Positions 45,356 through 55,318 of a DNA stretch of 64,000 nt are shown piece by piece; position 1 is the stretch's first letter; the number at the start of each line of letters is the position of its first letter. A program made the position numbers and the translations under genes. The stretch is from Gemmata palustris (GTDB lineage: Bacteria; Planctomycetota; Planctomycetia; Gemmatales; Gemmataceae), in assembly GCF_017939745.1 (NCBI RefSeq), contig NZ_JAGKQQ010000001.1, forward strand, positions 806,001 through 870,000. The letters run 5' to 3'. The notes beneath the pieces were generated by a model, which was not told where the DNA came from, searched no databases, and saw only the letters and a program-made list of their open reading frames with translations.

Positions 45356-47068
45356 TTAGCTGATGATCTGCTTGCGCCGCTTGATGTAATCCCAGATCAC
45401 GTAACGATCGAGGTCGCGGCCCGCGGTGAACACGACGCGGCCCTTCGTCGCCTGCGCCATCTTGTACGCGAACTGCACGTCTTCTTGCGACTGGTTCCAG
45501 TTCGAGAGCAGGAAAATGTTGATCGTGATCCCCTCGCGAGCGCAGAGCAGGGCCTCGCGCATGGTCGCCTCTTCGGTGCGCGGGTCCGGCGGGTAGAGCA
45601 TGTACAACGTGCCCCCCTCGAAGTGCGCGGTGGGTAGGCCGTCGGTAATGAGCACCACCTGCCGGTTCGGGGTGTCCTGGTTCGCGAGGAACCGGCGCGC
45701 GGTCTGGAGCGAGTGTTGGATGTTCGTGAAGTGGTGCGGGACGCGGAACTCGCTGATCTCCGGGTTGCTCATATCGGCCTTGAGTCGCACCACCGGGCTG
45801 AAGATCGTGACCGGTTTCGGCATCAGCCCCGCAACTTCCGACAGGTGCCGCGGTCTCGCGAACGTGTACATCTCAATGAACTGGAGGAAGTCGCCCGGGT
45901 ACTCGCTCCGAATGAGCCCGTCGAGGGCCAACCCCATGCGCTTCACGTTGGCGTACAGACCGTCGTAGCGCATCGAGCCGCTCATATCGAGCAGCACGCA
46001 GGTCGCGGCCTTCGGGTTCACGCGCGTGTGGTGAATCACGATGTCGTCGGGCTTCATTCGGACAGGTAGTCCCGGTCCGGCGCGTAAGAGCGCATTCACC
46101 ATGCTGGCCGGGATGTCCATTTGCGAGACGGAGTCGCCGAACTCGTAGGGCTTCGTTTTGGGCGACTCGACGGCCCCCTCTCCCGTCACCGCATCGGGGT
46201 GGCGGCCGCTCCGCGATGCCTGGAGTTCGCTAAAGATTTGCGTGAGGACTTTCGACTGGAACAGCCGGAGCGCTTTGGGTGTGAGCTTGAACTTGCCGCT
46301 CCCGTCACCTTCCAAACCCTGCTTTTCGGCCTGCTCGCGAATGTAGTCTTCGACCTGCTGCTGGAGCGCCTGGAGCTTTTCAATTTCCCCCGGCTCGGCG
46401 AATTTTTCGAGTTCTTCCAGGTCGATGATGGCGAGTTGCGCCGGTGACTTCTTCGCCTCTTCGAGTTGCTTCAGCAACTCGTCGATCGTTTCCAGTTCCT
46501 CTTTCACTTCGAGCGCGGTGGGGACGCTCATCTTTTCGCGACCGGTGAACTCGTATTTCCCCGCGAGTTCGTCCACCTGGTACTTGTCGCCGAGGCGCTC
46601 AACGAGCGGCACCAGCCCCTTTGCAAAGGGCGAGTTGTCGTCCCCCGCGCGGAAGTACAGCGATTCGAGGTCCGCGAGCTGCTCGTCCTTGACGGCCTTT
46701 CGGAAATCGGCCGCGAGTTTCTTGGGCGGGTTCACGTCCTGTGCGGCACTGCGGAACGCGGTCGCGGCGGCCTTTTGTGCGGCCTTCGTCTCGTAGGTCG
46801 CGAGGATCTTGCGCTTGCGTTCGAGGAGCATTTCCTTCAGCGCATCAATGCTCGGCCCCAGTCCCGCGATTTGTGACGCATCGAGGTGAATCGCGTTGGC
46901 CAACTGTTCTTCGGTGAACTCGTCGACGTCGCCGAACCGGAGCATGTGCTCCATGAGCGGCGAAACCATGTCCGGCGGGGGGGCGGTGGGGCTGGGGAAG
47001 TTCACCGGGTCGTACCCCTGGTACGTGTGAACGATCCCGCCCGGCGTTTGTGCTTCTTGGGGGTCCAT
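45356..47068 (-). CDS. VWA-domain (CoxE-like) protein
   Basis: Protein of 570 residues. The C-terminal von Willebrand A domain carries the MIDAS motif VLLDMSGSMRYDG. Later segments are RRFLANQDTPNRQVVLITDG and GITINIFLLSNWNQSQEDVQ. The N-terminal part is mostly charged helix (ELEEIDELLKQLEEAKK-type). It resembles VWA proteins linked to MoxR ATPases, but no MoxR gene is next to it. The upstream open frame to 47509 is rejected; ATG 47068 is used. Confidence 0.8.
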   Translation of the reverse strand: MDPQEAQTPGGIVHTYQGYDPVNFPSPTAPPPDMVSPLMEHMLRFGDVDEFTEEQLANAIHLDASQIAGLGPSIDALKEMLLERKRKILATYETKAAQKAAATAFRSAAQDVNPPKKLAADFRKAVKDEQLADLESLYFRAGDDNSPFAKGLVPLVERLGDKYQVDELAGKYEFTGREKMSVPTALEVKEELETIDELLKQLEEAKKSPAQLAIIDLEELEKFAEPGEIEKLQALQQQVEDYIREQAEKQGLEGDGSGKFKLTPKALRLFQSKVLTQIFSELQASRSGRHPDAVTGEGAVESPKTKPYEFGDSVSQMDIPASMVNALLRAGPGLPVRMKPDDIVIHHTRVNPKAATCVLLDMSGSMRYDGLYANVKRMGLALDGLIRSEYPGDFLQFIEMYTFARPRHLSEVAGLMPKPVTIFSPVVRLKADMSNPEISEFRVPHHFTNIQHSLQTARRFLANQDTPNRQVVLITDGLPTAHFEGGTLYMLYPPDPRTEEATMREALLCAREGITINIFLLSNWNQSQEDVQFAYKMAQATKGRVVFTAGRDLDRYVIWDYIKRRKQIIS

Positions 47069-47296
47069 CGCGGTCCTCGAATCGGTGGCGACGCTGCATT
47101 GTAACCGGTCGACCGCGGCCGCGTGCGCCGGACTTCGCCCGGGGAACGCCCGCCCCACCGTGTCCGTGGGTATTTCGCAGTGGCTTGTCTTGTGTTGAAA
47201 TCCTACCCGGCGGTGCGCGCGGATCGGTTCCTCGGGTGCGGTTGGATTAGGCTCTGTTTTGCGAATCGCGAGTGTCAACGAGCGGGTGGTGTTTGC

Positions 47297-47330
47297 TTGA
47301 TCCGCGTTGTCCGCGTGATCCGTGGCTCTT
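47297..47330. repeat. Single-arm copy of family P2
   Basis: TTGATCCGCGTT followed by a CCGCG and GATCCGTGG segment matches the right arm of the element at 26622-26783. No paired arm is next to it. The rest of 47069-47509 shows no gene. Confidence 0.5.
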
Positions 47331-47509
47331 CCTTGGCTTTCGGCTTGGCCCCGTCGCAGTTCATCACCTCCGAATACGCGAGTACGATGCGCGAAGGAGG
47401 TGCGAAAGTTTGAATTCCCCTCTCGCTTTTCTCCGCGCGCCGGCGCACGATGGTAAATAGCTGCCTCCCCACGCTTTCCTGCCAAAACCCCGAACCCAAA
47501 CGCTGCCAC

Positions 47510-48832
47510 ATGACGCCGTTCAGTCGTCGCGCCTTCCTGCGATCATCCGCCGGCGGGCTGACGTCCGCGCTCGTCGCCGGACACAGTTTGCCCTCCGCCG
47601 CCAACGTTGATGTCGCGCCGCCCCCGAGACGGGTCGGCGGACCCGTTCCCACGAATCTCACGCCCCAAGACACGCTGTTCCTGACGTGGCAGCGCGACCC
47701 GACGACGACGATCACCGTGCAGTGGGTCGGGCCAGAGACACAAGAACCGACGCCGCTTCGGGTCGTGCCGCGCGACGGGGATCTGTGGAAAACGGGCGCG
47801 ACGGAGCAGAAACCGTTCGGCCCCACGGACCTGAAGGTTCACCGGTGCGAGTTTACCGGGCTTCAACCCGGTACGGAGTACCTGCTCCAGGTCGGCAAGA
47901 ACGCGCTCGCGTACCAGATCGGCTGGCGGACGGAATCGTACCGGTTCCGCACGATGCCGGCGAAGGCCACGGACACGTTCCAGTGGGTGTCCGGCGGCGA
48001 TTGCGGCACGGGGCCGCACGCGATCGGCACGAACATCATCGCGGCCAAGCAGGAGCCGTACTTCGCGTTCATCGGCGGCGACCTCGGGTACGACAACGGG
48101 ACCTCCGCGAAGACCGCGATCCAGTTCCTCCAGAACTACGCGAAGCACATGGTCGACCCGAAGGGGCGGCTCATTCCGATGGTGTCGTGCCTCGGGAACC
48201 ACGAGGTGCGTGGCGGTTACAAGGGCAAGCGCTCCGACGCGACGTACTACCTCCCGCTGTTCGACGGGCTGTACAAGGACACCACCTACGGCGCGCTCGA
48301 CTTCGGCGACTACCTGAGCCTCGTGACGCTCGACAGCGGGCACGTTTCGCCGATCGGCGGCGAACAAACCGACTGGCTCGCGTCCGCGCTGGCGGAACGG
48401 GAGGGGCGCCCGCACCTGATCGTCGCGAACCACGTCCCGGCGTACCCATCATTCCGCGACCCCGCGACCGGCAAGGCCGGCGCGTTCGGCACGGGCGAGG
48501 CGAACCGCATCCACTGGTGCCCGCTGTTCGAGAAGTACGGCGTGGACGCGGTCCTGGAGCACCACGACCACACGTTCAAGCGCACCCACCCGCTCAAGGA
48601 CGGGCTGAAGGACAAGTACGGGGTGCCCTACCTGGGTGACGGCTCGTGGGGGCAGTTGCGGAAGCCGGGGACACCGGAGAAGCGCCCGTACCTGGCCTCG
48701 GTGGGCCACGCCTATCACATGACCGTTCACCGGCTGGAAGGCGAGCAGCGCTACCACGTCGCGCTCGAAGAGAGCGGACGGGTGGCGGACGTGTACGGCA
48801 CCTGCGGCAAGCGCCCGGCGAAGCGGGGGTGA
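47510..48832 (+). CDS. Tat-exported purple acid phosphatase-like protein
   Basis: Calcineurin-like metallophosphoesterase of 440 residues. The twin-arginine signal SRRAFLRSSAGG is at the N-terminus of ATG 47510. An N-terminal fibronectin-like domain (about residues 45-150) precedes the catalytic domain. Metal motifs are GGDCGTGPHAIG, FIGGDLGYDNG, CLGNHEVRGG, VANHVPAYP and LEHHDHTFKRTHP. It likely releases phosphate outside the cytoplasm. It is monocistronic and followed by the zinc-ribbon gene. Confidence 0.85.
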   Translation: MTPFSRRAFLRSSAGGLTSALVAGHSLPSAANVDVAPPPRRVGGPVPTNLTPQDTLFLTWQRDPTTTITVQWVGPETQEPTPLRVVPRDGDLWKTGATEQKPFGPTDLKVHRCEFTGLQPGTEYLLQVGKNALAYQIGWRTESYRFRTMPAKATDTFQWVSGGDCGTGPHAIGTNIIAAKQEPYFAFIGGDLGYDNGTSAKTAIQFLQNYAKHMVDPKGRLIPMVSCLGNHEVRGGYKGKRSDATYYLPLFDGLYKDTTYGALDFGDYLSLVTLDSGHVSPIGGEQTDWLASALAEREGRPHLIVANHVPAYPSFRDPATGKAGAFGTGEANRIHWCPLFEKYGVDAVLEHHDHTFKRTHPLKDGLKDKYGVPYLGDGSWGQLRKPGTPEKRPYLASVGHAYHMTVHRLEGEQRYHVALEESGRVADVYGTCGKRPAKRG

Positions 48833-48877
48833 ACGGGTTTCCGAGTACAGGTGCCCGGTTACTTTGGAGTCGGTTAG

Positions 48878-49459
48878 ATGCCGCAGTGCCCGCGCTGTGA
48901 AGCGTTAATGGACGCGGTGGAGTTGATCTGCCCTCAGTGCGGCCACCGTCTGAAGGAAGAAATCGTCTACCGCGCGGGCTACGAGCCGCAGGAGTTACTC
49001 GACCTCGGCTTGTCGCCGAGGTTCGTCACGTTCATTTTTCTCGAATCAAAGCCCAAACCGTTCGATTATTGGTGCGACTCGCCTCACGCGGGGTGGGCTT
49101 GTGCCATTCCTCGGGAAGTGAGCGGAGTTTACCCGCTCTGGTGTTGTGGCTCGGACCCGACGGTGCTCTGGATGCGACGCGGACGGATCGAGTTCGTTCA
49201 GTTGTACCACGACGACCCGACAGTACGTTTCTTGGCGCGAACCGAACAGGGATTACTCGCGCACCTCTTTATAAGGCTGTTAGAATCCGCGGATTGGCAT
49301 CACCCAGAGAGCGTATCGCGCCTGCGGCCAATGGCCGAACTCACCGGCTTCCACCATTTCGATCAACTGTGTGCGTGGTACCAGCACCTCGACGAAAGGG
49401 ACAACTATTCGGAACAGTTCGATCTGCTGATGCTGTTTATGGATGGGCGGACCAACTAA
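48878..49459 (+). CDS. Zinc-ribbon hypothetical protein
   Basis: Protein of 193 residues. An N-terminal zinc ribbon (CPRCEALM to CPQCGH, two CxxC pairs) is followed by a unique C-terminal domain with conserved-looking tryptophans and prolines. I do not recognise the rest. It starts 45 nt after the phosphatase stop in the same direction. Confidence 0.6.
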   Translation: MPQCPRCEALMDAVELICPQCGHRLKEEIVYRAGYEPQELLDLGLSPRFVTFIFLESKPKPFDYWCDSPHAGWACAIPREVSGVYPLWCCGSDPTVLWMRRGRIEFVQLYHDDPTVRFLARTEQGLLAHLFIRLLESADWHHPESVSRLRPMAELTGFHHFDQLCAWYQHLDERDNYSEQFDLLMLFMDGRTN

Positions 49460-49608
49460 TCCAATTCGTGTGGGTGGGTTCACTGCCAGAACTGGGGAGG
49501 CGGACCAGTTCCGTAACCGCGACGGTGAACGGCCCGCTCTCGCCGGTGGCGGCCCGATTCCGTTCTTCGCCGTGTTTCGCTGTATCAATTCGCCGCTACA
49601 CTACCTGT

Positions 49609-51099
49609 ATGAACACCCTCACCCCTCCCGTCCCCGCCGCAACTCCGTCCTTTAACCACGTCGCACTCGTCGCGCGCATGAAGGCCATTGTCGGGAACGA
49701 CAACGTGCTCACCGCGGCCGCGGACATGGCCGCGTATGAGTGCGACGGCTTCACCATTGCGAAGACCAAGCCCAATGTCGTTGTGTTCCCGACGTCCACC
49801 GAACACATCGTCGGCATCGTGAAGGCGTGCAACGAACTCGGCGTGTCGTTCCTCGCGCGCGGGGCCGGGACGAGTCTCGCGGGCGGGTGCGTGCTCGTCG
49901 GTGGCGGCGTGATGATCGCGCTCGCGCGCATGAAGCGCATCCTCGAAGTCAACGTCCGCGACCGGTACGCGGTCGTCGAACCGGGCGTCGTGAACGTGTG
50001 GCTCACCAACGCCCTCAAACCGCACGGGCTCCACTACGCGCCCGATCCTTCTAGCCAGGGCGCGTGTACCATCGGCGGGAACGTCGCGACCAACTCCGGC
50101 GGACCACACACGCTCAAGTACGGGGTCACGGTCAATCACATCCTCGGCGTCGAACTCGTGCTCCCGGACGGGCGCGTGGTGACGTGTGGCGGGCCGACCG
50201 AGGACGGCCCCGGGTACGACCTGACCGGCGCGATCGTCGGGAGCGAGGGGACGTTCGGCGTGGTGTCAAAGGTGTGGGTGCGGCTCACGAAGAACCCCGA
50301 AGCGTACCGCACGCTACTCGGCATCTTCGAGACCATCGATGACGCCACGAACACCATCAGTGACATCATCGGCGCCGGGATCGTTCCCGCCGCGCTCGAA
50401 CTGCTCGACAAGACGATGCTGTCCGCGGTCGAGGCCGCGTTCCGGTTCGGGTTCCCGCTCGACGCGGAAGCGGTCGTCATTATGGAGGTCGATGGGCTCG
50501 CCGCGGGCTTGCAGGAAGAGGCGGACCGGATCGAGGCCATCGCGAAGAAGAACCGGGCACGCGAGGTGCGGAAGGCGAACACCGAGCCCGAACGCATGGC
50601 GCTGTGGAAGGCTCGCAAACAGGCGTTCGGCACGATCGGGCGCCTCGGATACCCGAGTTATTGCACGCAAGACGGTGTGGTACCGCGGACGAAGCTCCCC
50701 GAGATCATGCGGCACATTCAGGCGACGGCGAAAAAATATGGCCTGGGTATCTGTAACGTGTTCCACGCGGGCGACGGGAACGTTCACCCCATTTTGATGT
50801 TCGACGAGCGCGACCCGGCGCAGGTACAAAAGGTACTGGACGCGAGTCACGAGATCCTCGCGGAGTGCATCAACCTCGGCGGCAGTGTGACCGGCGAACA
50901 CGGGATCGGCGTCGAGAAGATCGACTTCATGCCGCTGATGTTCACCCCCGACGACTTGCACTACATGGTGCGGTTGCGCACCGCGTTCAACCCCGACGGG
51001 CGGTGCAGCCCGGGGAAGATGCTCCCGACCGCGGGGGGGTGCTCGGAACCCTCAATGGGCATCACGCAAACGAAACCGGCTCGTCGCGCCGCGGTGTGA
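49609..51099 (+). CDS. glcD: Glycolate oxidase FAD subunit GlcD
   Basis: FAD-linked subunit of 496 residues. The FAD-binding domain shows LARGAGTSLAGGCVLVGGGV, YAPDPSSQGACTIGGNVATN and VGSEGTFGVVSKVWVRLT. The C-terminal cap has HAGDGNVHPILMFD and VTGEHGIGVEK. It oxidises glycolate to glyoxylate with GlcE and GlcF. ATG 49609 is used; the frame upstream lacks family features. The partner genes glcE and glcF lie 2-4 kb downstream, separated by other genes. Confidence 0.93.
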   Translation: MNTLTPPVPAATPSFNHVALVARMKAIVGNDNVLTAAADMAAYECDGFTIAKTKPNVVVFPTSTEHIVGIVKACNELGVSFLARGAGTSLAGGCVLVGGGVMIALARMKRILEVNVRDRYAVVEPGVVNVWLTNALKPHGLHYAPDPSSQGACTIGGNVATNSGGPHTLKYGVTVNHILGVELVLPDGRVVTCGGPTEDGPGYDLTGAIVGSEGTFGVVSKVWVRLTKNPEAYRTLLGIFETIDDATNTISDIIGAGIVPAALELLDKTMLSAVEAAFRFGFPLDAEAVVIMEVDGLAAGLQEEADRIEAIAKKNRAREVRKANTEPERMALWKARKQAFGTIGRLGYPSYCTQDGVVPRTKLPEIMRHIQATAKKYGLGICNVFHAGDGNVHPILMFDERDPAQVQKVLDASHEILAECINLGGSVTGEHGIGVEKIDFMPLMFTPDDLHYMVRLRTAFNPDGRCSPGKMLPTAGGCSEPSMGITQTKPARRAAV

Positions 51100-51145
51100 G
51101 GTTGAATGCGCGAGATTGTTGTTGCCGTTTGATTTTCCCGGTTCA

Positions 51146-51493
51146 ATGCCCCGTTCTTGGTTGAGGATGGGCATGTTCGGAATTGAGGTCGCACTCGTCA
51201 TTGTGGGCGTGTTAGCGCTGACGCGCCGGAGATTGCCCGTCACCCGGACGAGGGTGGTTATTGGCACGCCGGCACAGTTACTCGGGTTGGTGGCACTGAC
51301 CCCGCTCCCTCTGGCGGTGCTCGCCGGCGCCCTGTGTGCGATGTCCGAGAATTCGACAGAACCGACCCCGCCGGCGCGAATCATTTGGCTCCTTATGGGG
51401 ATCGAGTTGGGGACTTCGCTGTGTGTCGCGGGTATCGTGTTTGGTGTTGGTGCCCTCGTTGCGGTCCGCTCGAACGAAGCGGAATGCCGGTGA
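51146..51493 (+). CDS. Small membrane protein
   Basis: About 115 residues with three hydrophobic segments (GIEVALVIVGVLAL; LLGLVALTPLPLAVLAGALC; IIWLLMGIELGTSLCVAGIV). Start is uncertain: ATG 51146, ATG 51167 or an upstream TTG. I do not recognise it. It follows glcD in the same direction. Confidence 0.5.
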   Translation: MPRSWLRMGMFGIEVALVIVGVLALTRRRLPVTRTRVVIGTPAQLLGLVALTPLPLAVLAGALCAMSENSTEPTPPARIIWLLMGIELGTSLCVAGIVFGVGALVAVRSNEAECR

Positions 51494-51821
51494 CGATTGT
51501 GAATTTGTATTTATGATTTATTTTTGACTGTCTGGCGTTATGAGATCGCGAGCGGGCGATTGGCCCCGCCTCGATCCAGAAGTGTTGATCTCTAACTGAC
51601 GGATGAATCAGGATTTCCGCGCTCGTGCTCGGCGCGAACGGGGATCGCTCGGTGGGTCGGTGTGAAACGGTCGGGTGCGCGAATTCTCATTATTATTCGT
51701 GTTCTATACTTGCACACGATTGATTTTTGTTACGGCGCGCGAACCCCGCTCCCCGGTTCCGCGAAGACCCAACCCAGCTGGAAGTTTTCTTCCGGTTCGC
51801 CCCTCGTGTTGAGAGTCACGC
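51494..51821. other. Intergenic, AT-richer than surroundings
   Basis: No gene is supported. The left part (51500-51545) is clearly AT-rich, with TTTATGATTTATTTTTGACT, and may hold a promoter or terminator. A second AT-rich patch is near 51685-51735. Confidence 0.4.
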
Positions 51822-53453
51822 ATGGAGTCGCCGCGCGTCGTTCTTTCACTTTCGGAGAGTGGTGCGGCCCCGCGCACGTGGGCGTCCGCGTCTCAGTTGC
51901 GCATCGGCCGGTTGCCGGAACTGGAGGTCTCACTCGACGACCTCTCGGTGAGTCGGCTCCACGCCGAAATCTACCTGGCCGACGAGGGGTGGGTGGTCCG
52001 CGACCGCGGGAGCTCCAACGGGACCATTTTGAACGGCGTGCGGATCGGGCGGACCCCGCAACCGGTGAAGGCGGGCGACGCGATCCAGATCGGGAACCTG
52101 CGCTTCAAAGTCGAACACGTTCACGTGCGCCCGGTCACGGTCCGGCTCGGTAACAAAACGGTCCAGGTCGAGGCCGCGGCCCGGCGCCAGTTGGGGCCGG
52201 CGGAGTTCGACCCGCCGCAGAACCAAATGTCGCGCGACCTGAAGAGCTTCTTCCGGCTCGTGCGCGCCGCGCACCGGTTGTCGGAATCGGCGCGCATGAG
52301 CGACGCGCTCCAGGAGGTGCTCGACGGCGCGGTCGCGTTCTTCGGCGCGCGGCGCGGGGGGCTGTTCCTGCTCGACGAGGTGACCGGGAACCTCGCGGTC
52401 CGGTGCTTCTCGGCGACGTCGGGCGGGCTCGTTCCCGCCCGGGCGCCGGGCAAGACGCTGGCCACGCTCGCGTTCCGGCGCCGCCAGTCGCTCCTGTTCG
52501 CGGACCAGAGCGAGGCCGCGAAGTACCAGGCCGAGAGCGCCGTCCGCGGGGACATGAACTCGATCATGTGCCTGGTCCTCCGCGCGCCGGACCGCGAGTT
52601 CGGGGTGCTCCACTTCGACCGCGGGACCGACTCCGACCCGTTCACCGAGGCCGACCTGAACCTCGCCGACACCCTGGCCGACGCCGTCGCGCTGGGGGTG
52701 GACCGGCAGCAGCTCGTCGAGCGGAACCGGGCGCTGTTCGTGCAGACCGTGACCGCGCTCGCGCAGGCCGTGGAAATGCGCGACGAGTACACGGGGAACC
52801 ACACCCAGCGCGTGACCACCTACGCGCTCATGCTGGCCGAGGAAATGGGGCTGCCCGAGGACGAGCGCCGGCAGCTGCAGGTGGCGACGCTGCTGCACGA
52901 CATCGGCAAGATCGCGATCGACGACCAGGTGCTGCGGAAGCCCGGCCGGTTGTCGGACCACGAGTTCGCCACGATGAAGACGCACGTGCTCCGCGGGGCC
53001 GAGATCGTGCAGATGATCCCCGGGCTGTCGTGGGCGCTGCCGGTCGTGCGCGGGCACCACGAGCGCTGGGACGGGCGCGGGTACCCGGACGGTCTGAGGG
53101 GCGAGGCGATCCCGCTCCCGGCGCGCGTGGTCTCGGTCGCCGATGCGTTCGACGCGATGACCTCGGACCGCCCGTACCGCGCCGGGATGCCCGCGGCCCG
53201 CGCGTTCGCCGAGCTGCAGTCCGGGTCCGGGACGCACTTCGACCCGCGGTGCGTGGAGGCGTTCGTGCGGATTCGGCCGCAACTCGAGGTGCTCCTCGAG
53301 CGCGAGGCCGCCGAGCGCCGGAACGCGGCCAGCGGTGATCACACGCTCTCGCGCCAGGAACTCGAGCGCGAGCGCGCCGCGGTGTTCGCGGACCCCACCG
53401 CGTCCACGCTCCGCAATGCGTTCGCGGACAAGGCCCCGACGGACCGGCTCTGA
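51822..53453 (+). CDS. FHA-GAF-HD-GYP signalling protein
   Basis: Protein of 543 residues with three domains. The FHA domain (about residues 20-95) has IGRLPE, SVSRLHAEI and GSSNGTILNG, which bind phosphothreonine. A GAF-type domain covers about 140-300. The HD-GYP domain (about 310-500) has LLHDIGKIAIDDQVL, VRGHHERWDGRGYPDGL, and ADAFDAMTSDRPYR, and probably degrades cyclic di-GMP. It could link protein phosphorylation to second-messenger turnover. The ATG directly opens the FHA domain. The gene lies inside the glycolate oxidase locus. Confidence 0.9.
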   Translation: MESPRVVLSLSESGAAPRTWASASQLRIGRLPELEVSLDDLSVSRLHAEIYLADEGWVVRDRGSSNGTILNGVRIGRTPQPVKAGDAIQIGNLRFKVEHVHVRPVTVRLGNKTVQVEAAARRQLGPAEFDPPQNQMSRDLKSFFRLVRAAHRLSESARMSDALQEVLDGAVAFFGARRGGLFLLDEVTGNLAVRCFSATSGGLVPARAPGKTLATLAFRRRQSLLFADQSEAAKYQAESAVRGDMNSIMCLVLRAPDREFGVLHFDRGTDSDPFTEADLNLADTLADAVALGVDRQQLVERNRALFVQTVTALAQAVEMRDEYTGNHTQRVTTYALMLAEEMGLPEDERRQLQVATLLHDIGKIAIDDQVLRKPGRLSDHEFATMKTHVLRGAEIVQMIPGLSWALPVVRGHHERWDGRGYPDGLRGEAIPLPARVVSVADAFDAMTSDRPYRAGMPAARAFAELQSGSGTHFDPRCVEAFVRIRPQLEVLLEREAAERRNAASGDHTLSRQELERERAAVFADPTASTLRNAFADKAPTDRL

Positions 53454-53501
53454 ACCCGCACCCGTCGGACGACCCGACTTCGGGTCGTTTGACGCCCGCG
53501 C

Positions 53502-54731
53502 GTGGCGCGGTTCATACAACACTACGGTTGCCTTCCCACCCTCCCGGGCGTTCCCGCAACCGTGGCAAATTCCATTACCCTCGATTCATTCGGCCCGCTA
53601 CCCGTCGAGCGCCCCGCGAGCGTCGCGGACCTGTGCGCGCTCGTGACGCACGCGCGCGCCGCGAAACACGGGCTGTACCCCGTCGGCGGGCGCACGACCC
53701 TCGACATCGGGCTCCCACCGACGAAGCCCGGCGTTGTGTGCGACACGACCGCCCTTTCCGGCGTAATCGATTACCCCGCGCGCGACATGACGATCACCGC
53801 CCGCGCCGGGACCACGGTCGCGGCACTGCAGGCGGAACTGGGTAGGGAAGGGCAGTGGCTCCCGGTTGATGTGGCGGCGCCTGAAAGGGCCACGCTCGGG
53901 GGGGCGGTCGCGGTGAACGCCAGCGGCCCGCGGCGCTTCGGCTACGGCACGCTCCGCGACTACGTGATCGGCATCAGCTTCGTGAGCGACGACGGCGTGG
54001 AGGTGAAGGCCGGCGGTCGCGTGGTGAAGAACGTGGCCGGCTACGACCTGATGAAGCTGCAAATTGGTGCCCTCGGTACGCTCGGGGTTGTCACGCAACT
54101 CACGTTCAAAGTGAAGCCGAAGCCGGACGCCTCCGCCGCGGTGATTTTTGGTTGCGATTCCGCTTCGCTCAGCGCGGTACTCGATCGCCTCGCCGCATCC
54201 AAAACGCGCCCCGTCGCGGTCGAACTCTTGAATTCCGCCGCGTGGCGCGAAGCGCGCGTCACTGTCCCCACAACCGCGCAATGGCGAATCGTGGTCGGCT
54301 TCGAGGAAAAGACCGCGGCGGTTCGCTGGCAAGTCGCGATGCTGATCGACGAACTGAAGGCCGTTGCGGTGGGCGACGCGATCGAATTGCCCGATATGTC
54401 CATCTTCGACACACTGACGGCGTTACAACTGAGGGCCGAGTCGCGGTTCATCGGGAAGCTCTCCGTCTTGCCGAGCAATCTGGCCGATGCGGTCGTCAAA
54501 CTGCCGAGCGAATCGCTGGTTCACGCCCACGCACTGAGCGGCGTCGCGTGGGTACACGGTGCCGAAACGCTCCCCGAGGGCACAACCGTTCGGCGGTGCC
54601 CCACGGAACGCAAAAAGTCACTTCCCGACGGAGGGCAGGAGCCTTCGAGTTGGGAACTGATGCGGCACGTCAAGCGGACCCTCGATCCGGATAACGTGTT
54701 CAACCCCGGCCGTCTATTCGGGGACGTGTGA
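53502..54731 (+). CDS. glcE: Glycolate oxidase subunit GlcE
   Basis: FAD-binding subunit of 409 residues. FAD-domain blocks are GRTTLDIGLPPTKPG, TITARAGTTVAALQAELG and GGAVAVNASGPRRFGYGTLR. They are followed by GGRVVKNVAGYDLMKLQIGA and TLGVVTQLTFKVKP. C-terminal RTLDPDNVFNPGRL is typical of GlcE. ATG 53502 may be too early; a GTG at 53624 or a GTG at 53562 would shorten the leader. The stop overlaps the DUF559 gene start by 4 nt. Confidence 0.9.
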   Translation: MARFIQHYGCLPTLPGVPATVANSITLDSFGPLPVERPASVADLCALVTHARAAKHGLYPVGGRTTLDIGLPPTKPGVVCDTTALSGVIDYPARDMTITARAGTTVAALQAELGREGQWLPVDVAAPERATLGGAVAVNASGPRRFGYGTLRDYVIGISFVSDDGVEVKAGGRVVKNVAGYDLMKLQIGALGTLGVVTQLTFKVKPKPDASAAVIFGCDSASLSAVLDRLAASKTRPVAVELLNSAAWREARVTVPTTAQWRIVVGFEEKTAAVRWQVAMLIDELKAVAVGDAIELPDMSIFDTLTALQLRAESRFIGKLSVLPSNLADAVVKLPSESLVHAHALSGVAWVHGAETLPEGTTVRRCPTERKKSLPDGGQEPSSWELMRHVKRTLDPDNVFNPGRLFGDV

Positions 54732-55132
54732 TGAACCTCGCGACCTCGACCCGGATTCCGCTCTTGTACGCCCGGGCGCGTCGGCTCCGGGGCGATATGA
54801 ACTCGGCGGAGCGGATTCTGTGGAACGAGTTGCGGAACCGGCGCTTTGCCCGAGCGAAGTTCCGTCGGCAACAGCCGCTCGATTGGTACGTTGCCGATTT
54901 CTTTTGTGCGGCGAGCCGTCTTGTGATCGAGTTGGACGGCGATTCTCACATGGGCAAAGAAGACCGTGACGCCGTGCGCCAGTTGTACATCGAGTCTCAC
55001 GGCATCCGCGTGATCCGCTTCTGGAACTCGGAAGTATACGACGAGTTAGAATGGGTTCTCGATTGCATCGCCCTTGCAATCGATCAAGCCGCATCGTCGA
55101 GTTCACAAGAAGTGAGTTTGAAGCCGAGGTAG
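54728..55132 (+). CDS. DUF559 (Vsr-like endonuclease fold) protein
   Basis: Protein of 134 residues. It matches the DUF559 pattern: RLRGDMNSAERILWNELRNR, FRRQQPLDWYVADFFCAASR, LVIELDGDSHMGKEDRD, and IRVIRFWNSEVYDELEWVL. The family has a very-short-patch-repair-like nuclease fold. The ATGA overlap with glcE implies translational coupling, although the function does not obviously concern glycolate. The gene is followed by a strong palindrome that separates it from glcF. Confidence 0.85.
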   Translation: MMNLATSTRIPLLYARARRLRGDMNSAERILWNELRNRRFARAKFRRQQPLDWYVADFFCAASRLVIELDGDSHMGKEDRDAVRQLYIESHGIRVIRFWNSEVYDELEWVLDCIALAIDQAASSSSQEVSLKPR

Positions 55133-55142
55133 ACGTTCTTCT

Positions 55143-55275
55143 TGCCCTCTCCCCTTGCGGGAGAGGGTGGTCGGCGCTTCGCCGACCGGGTGAGGGGTTG
55201 CTTCCCGAGTACGGCGACCACCCCTCACCCGTCTCGCAAAGCCTCGACACCCTCTCCCGCAAGGGGAGAGGGCAA
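55143..55275. repeat. Nested palindrome, 28-bp perfect arms (family P3)
   Basis: Outer arms (55143-55170 and 55248-55275) carry GCCCTCTCCCCTTGCGGGAG. An inner pair (GGGTGAGGGGT and ACCCCTCACCC) forms a second stem. It fills the gap between DUF559 and glcF. The ORF open through it is not coding. Confidence 0.85.
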
Positions 55276-55318
55276 AAAACCGAAGACCCCCGACGACACC
55301 AACCACTGTAAACTTCAC

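Noticed and set aside
55142-55318. N-terminal extension of GlcF
   Set aside because: The codons come from a palindromic repeat, so the start at 55319 is preferred.
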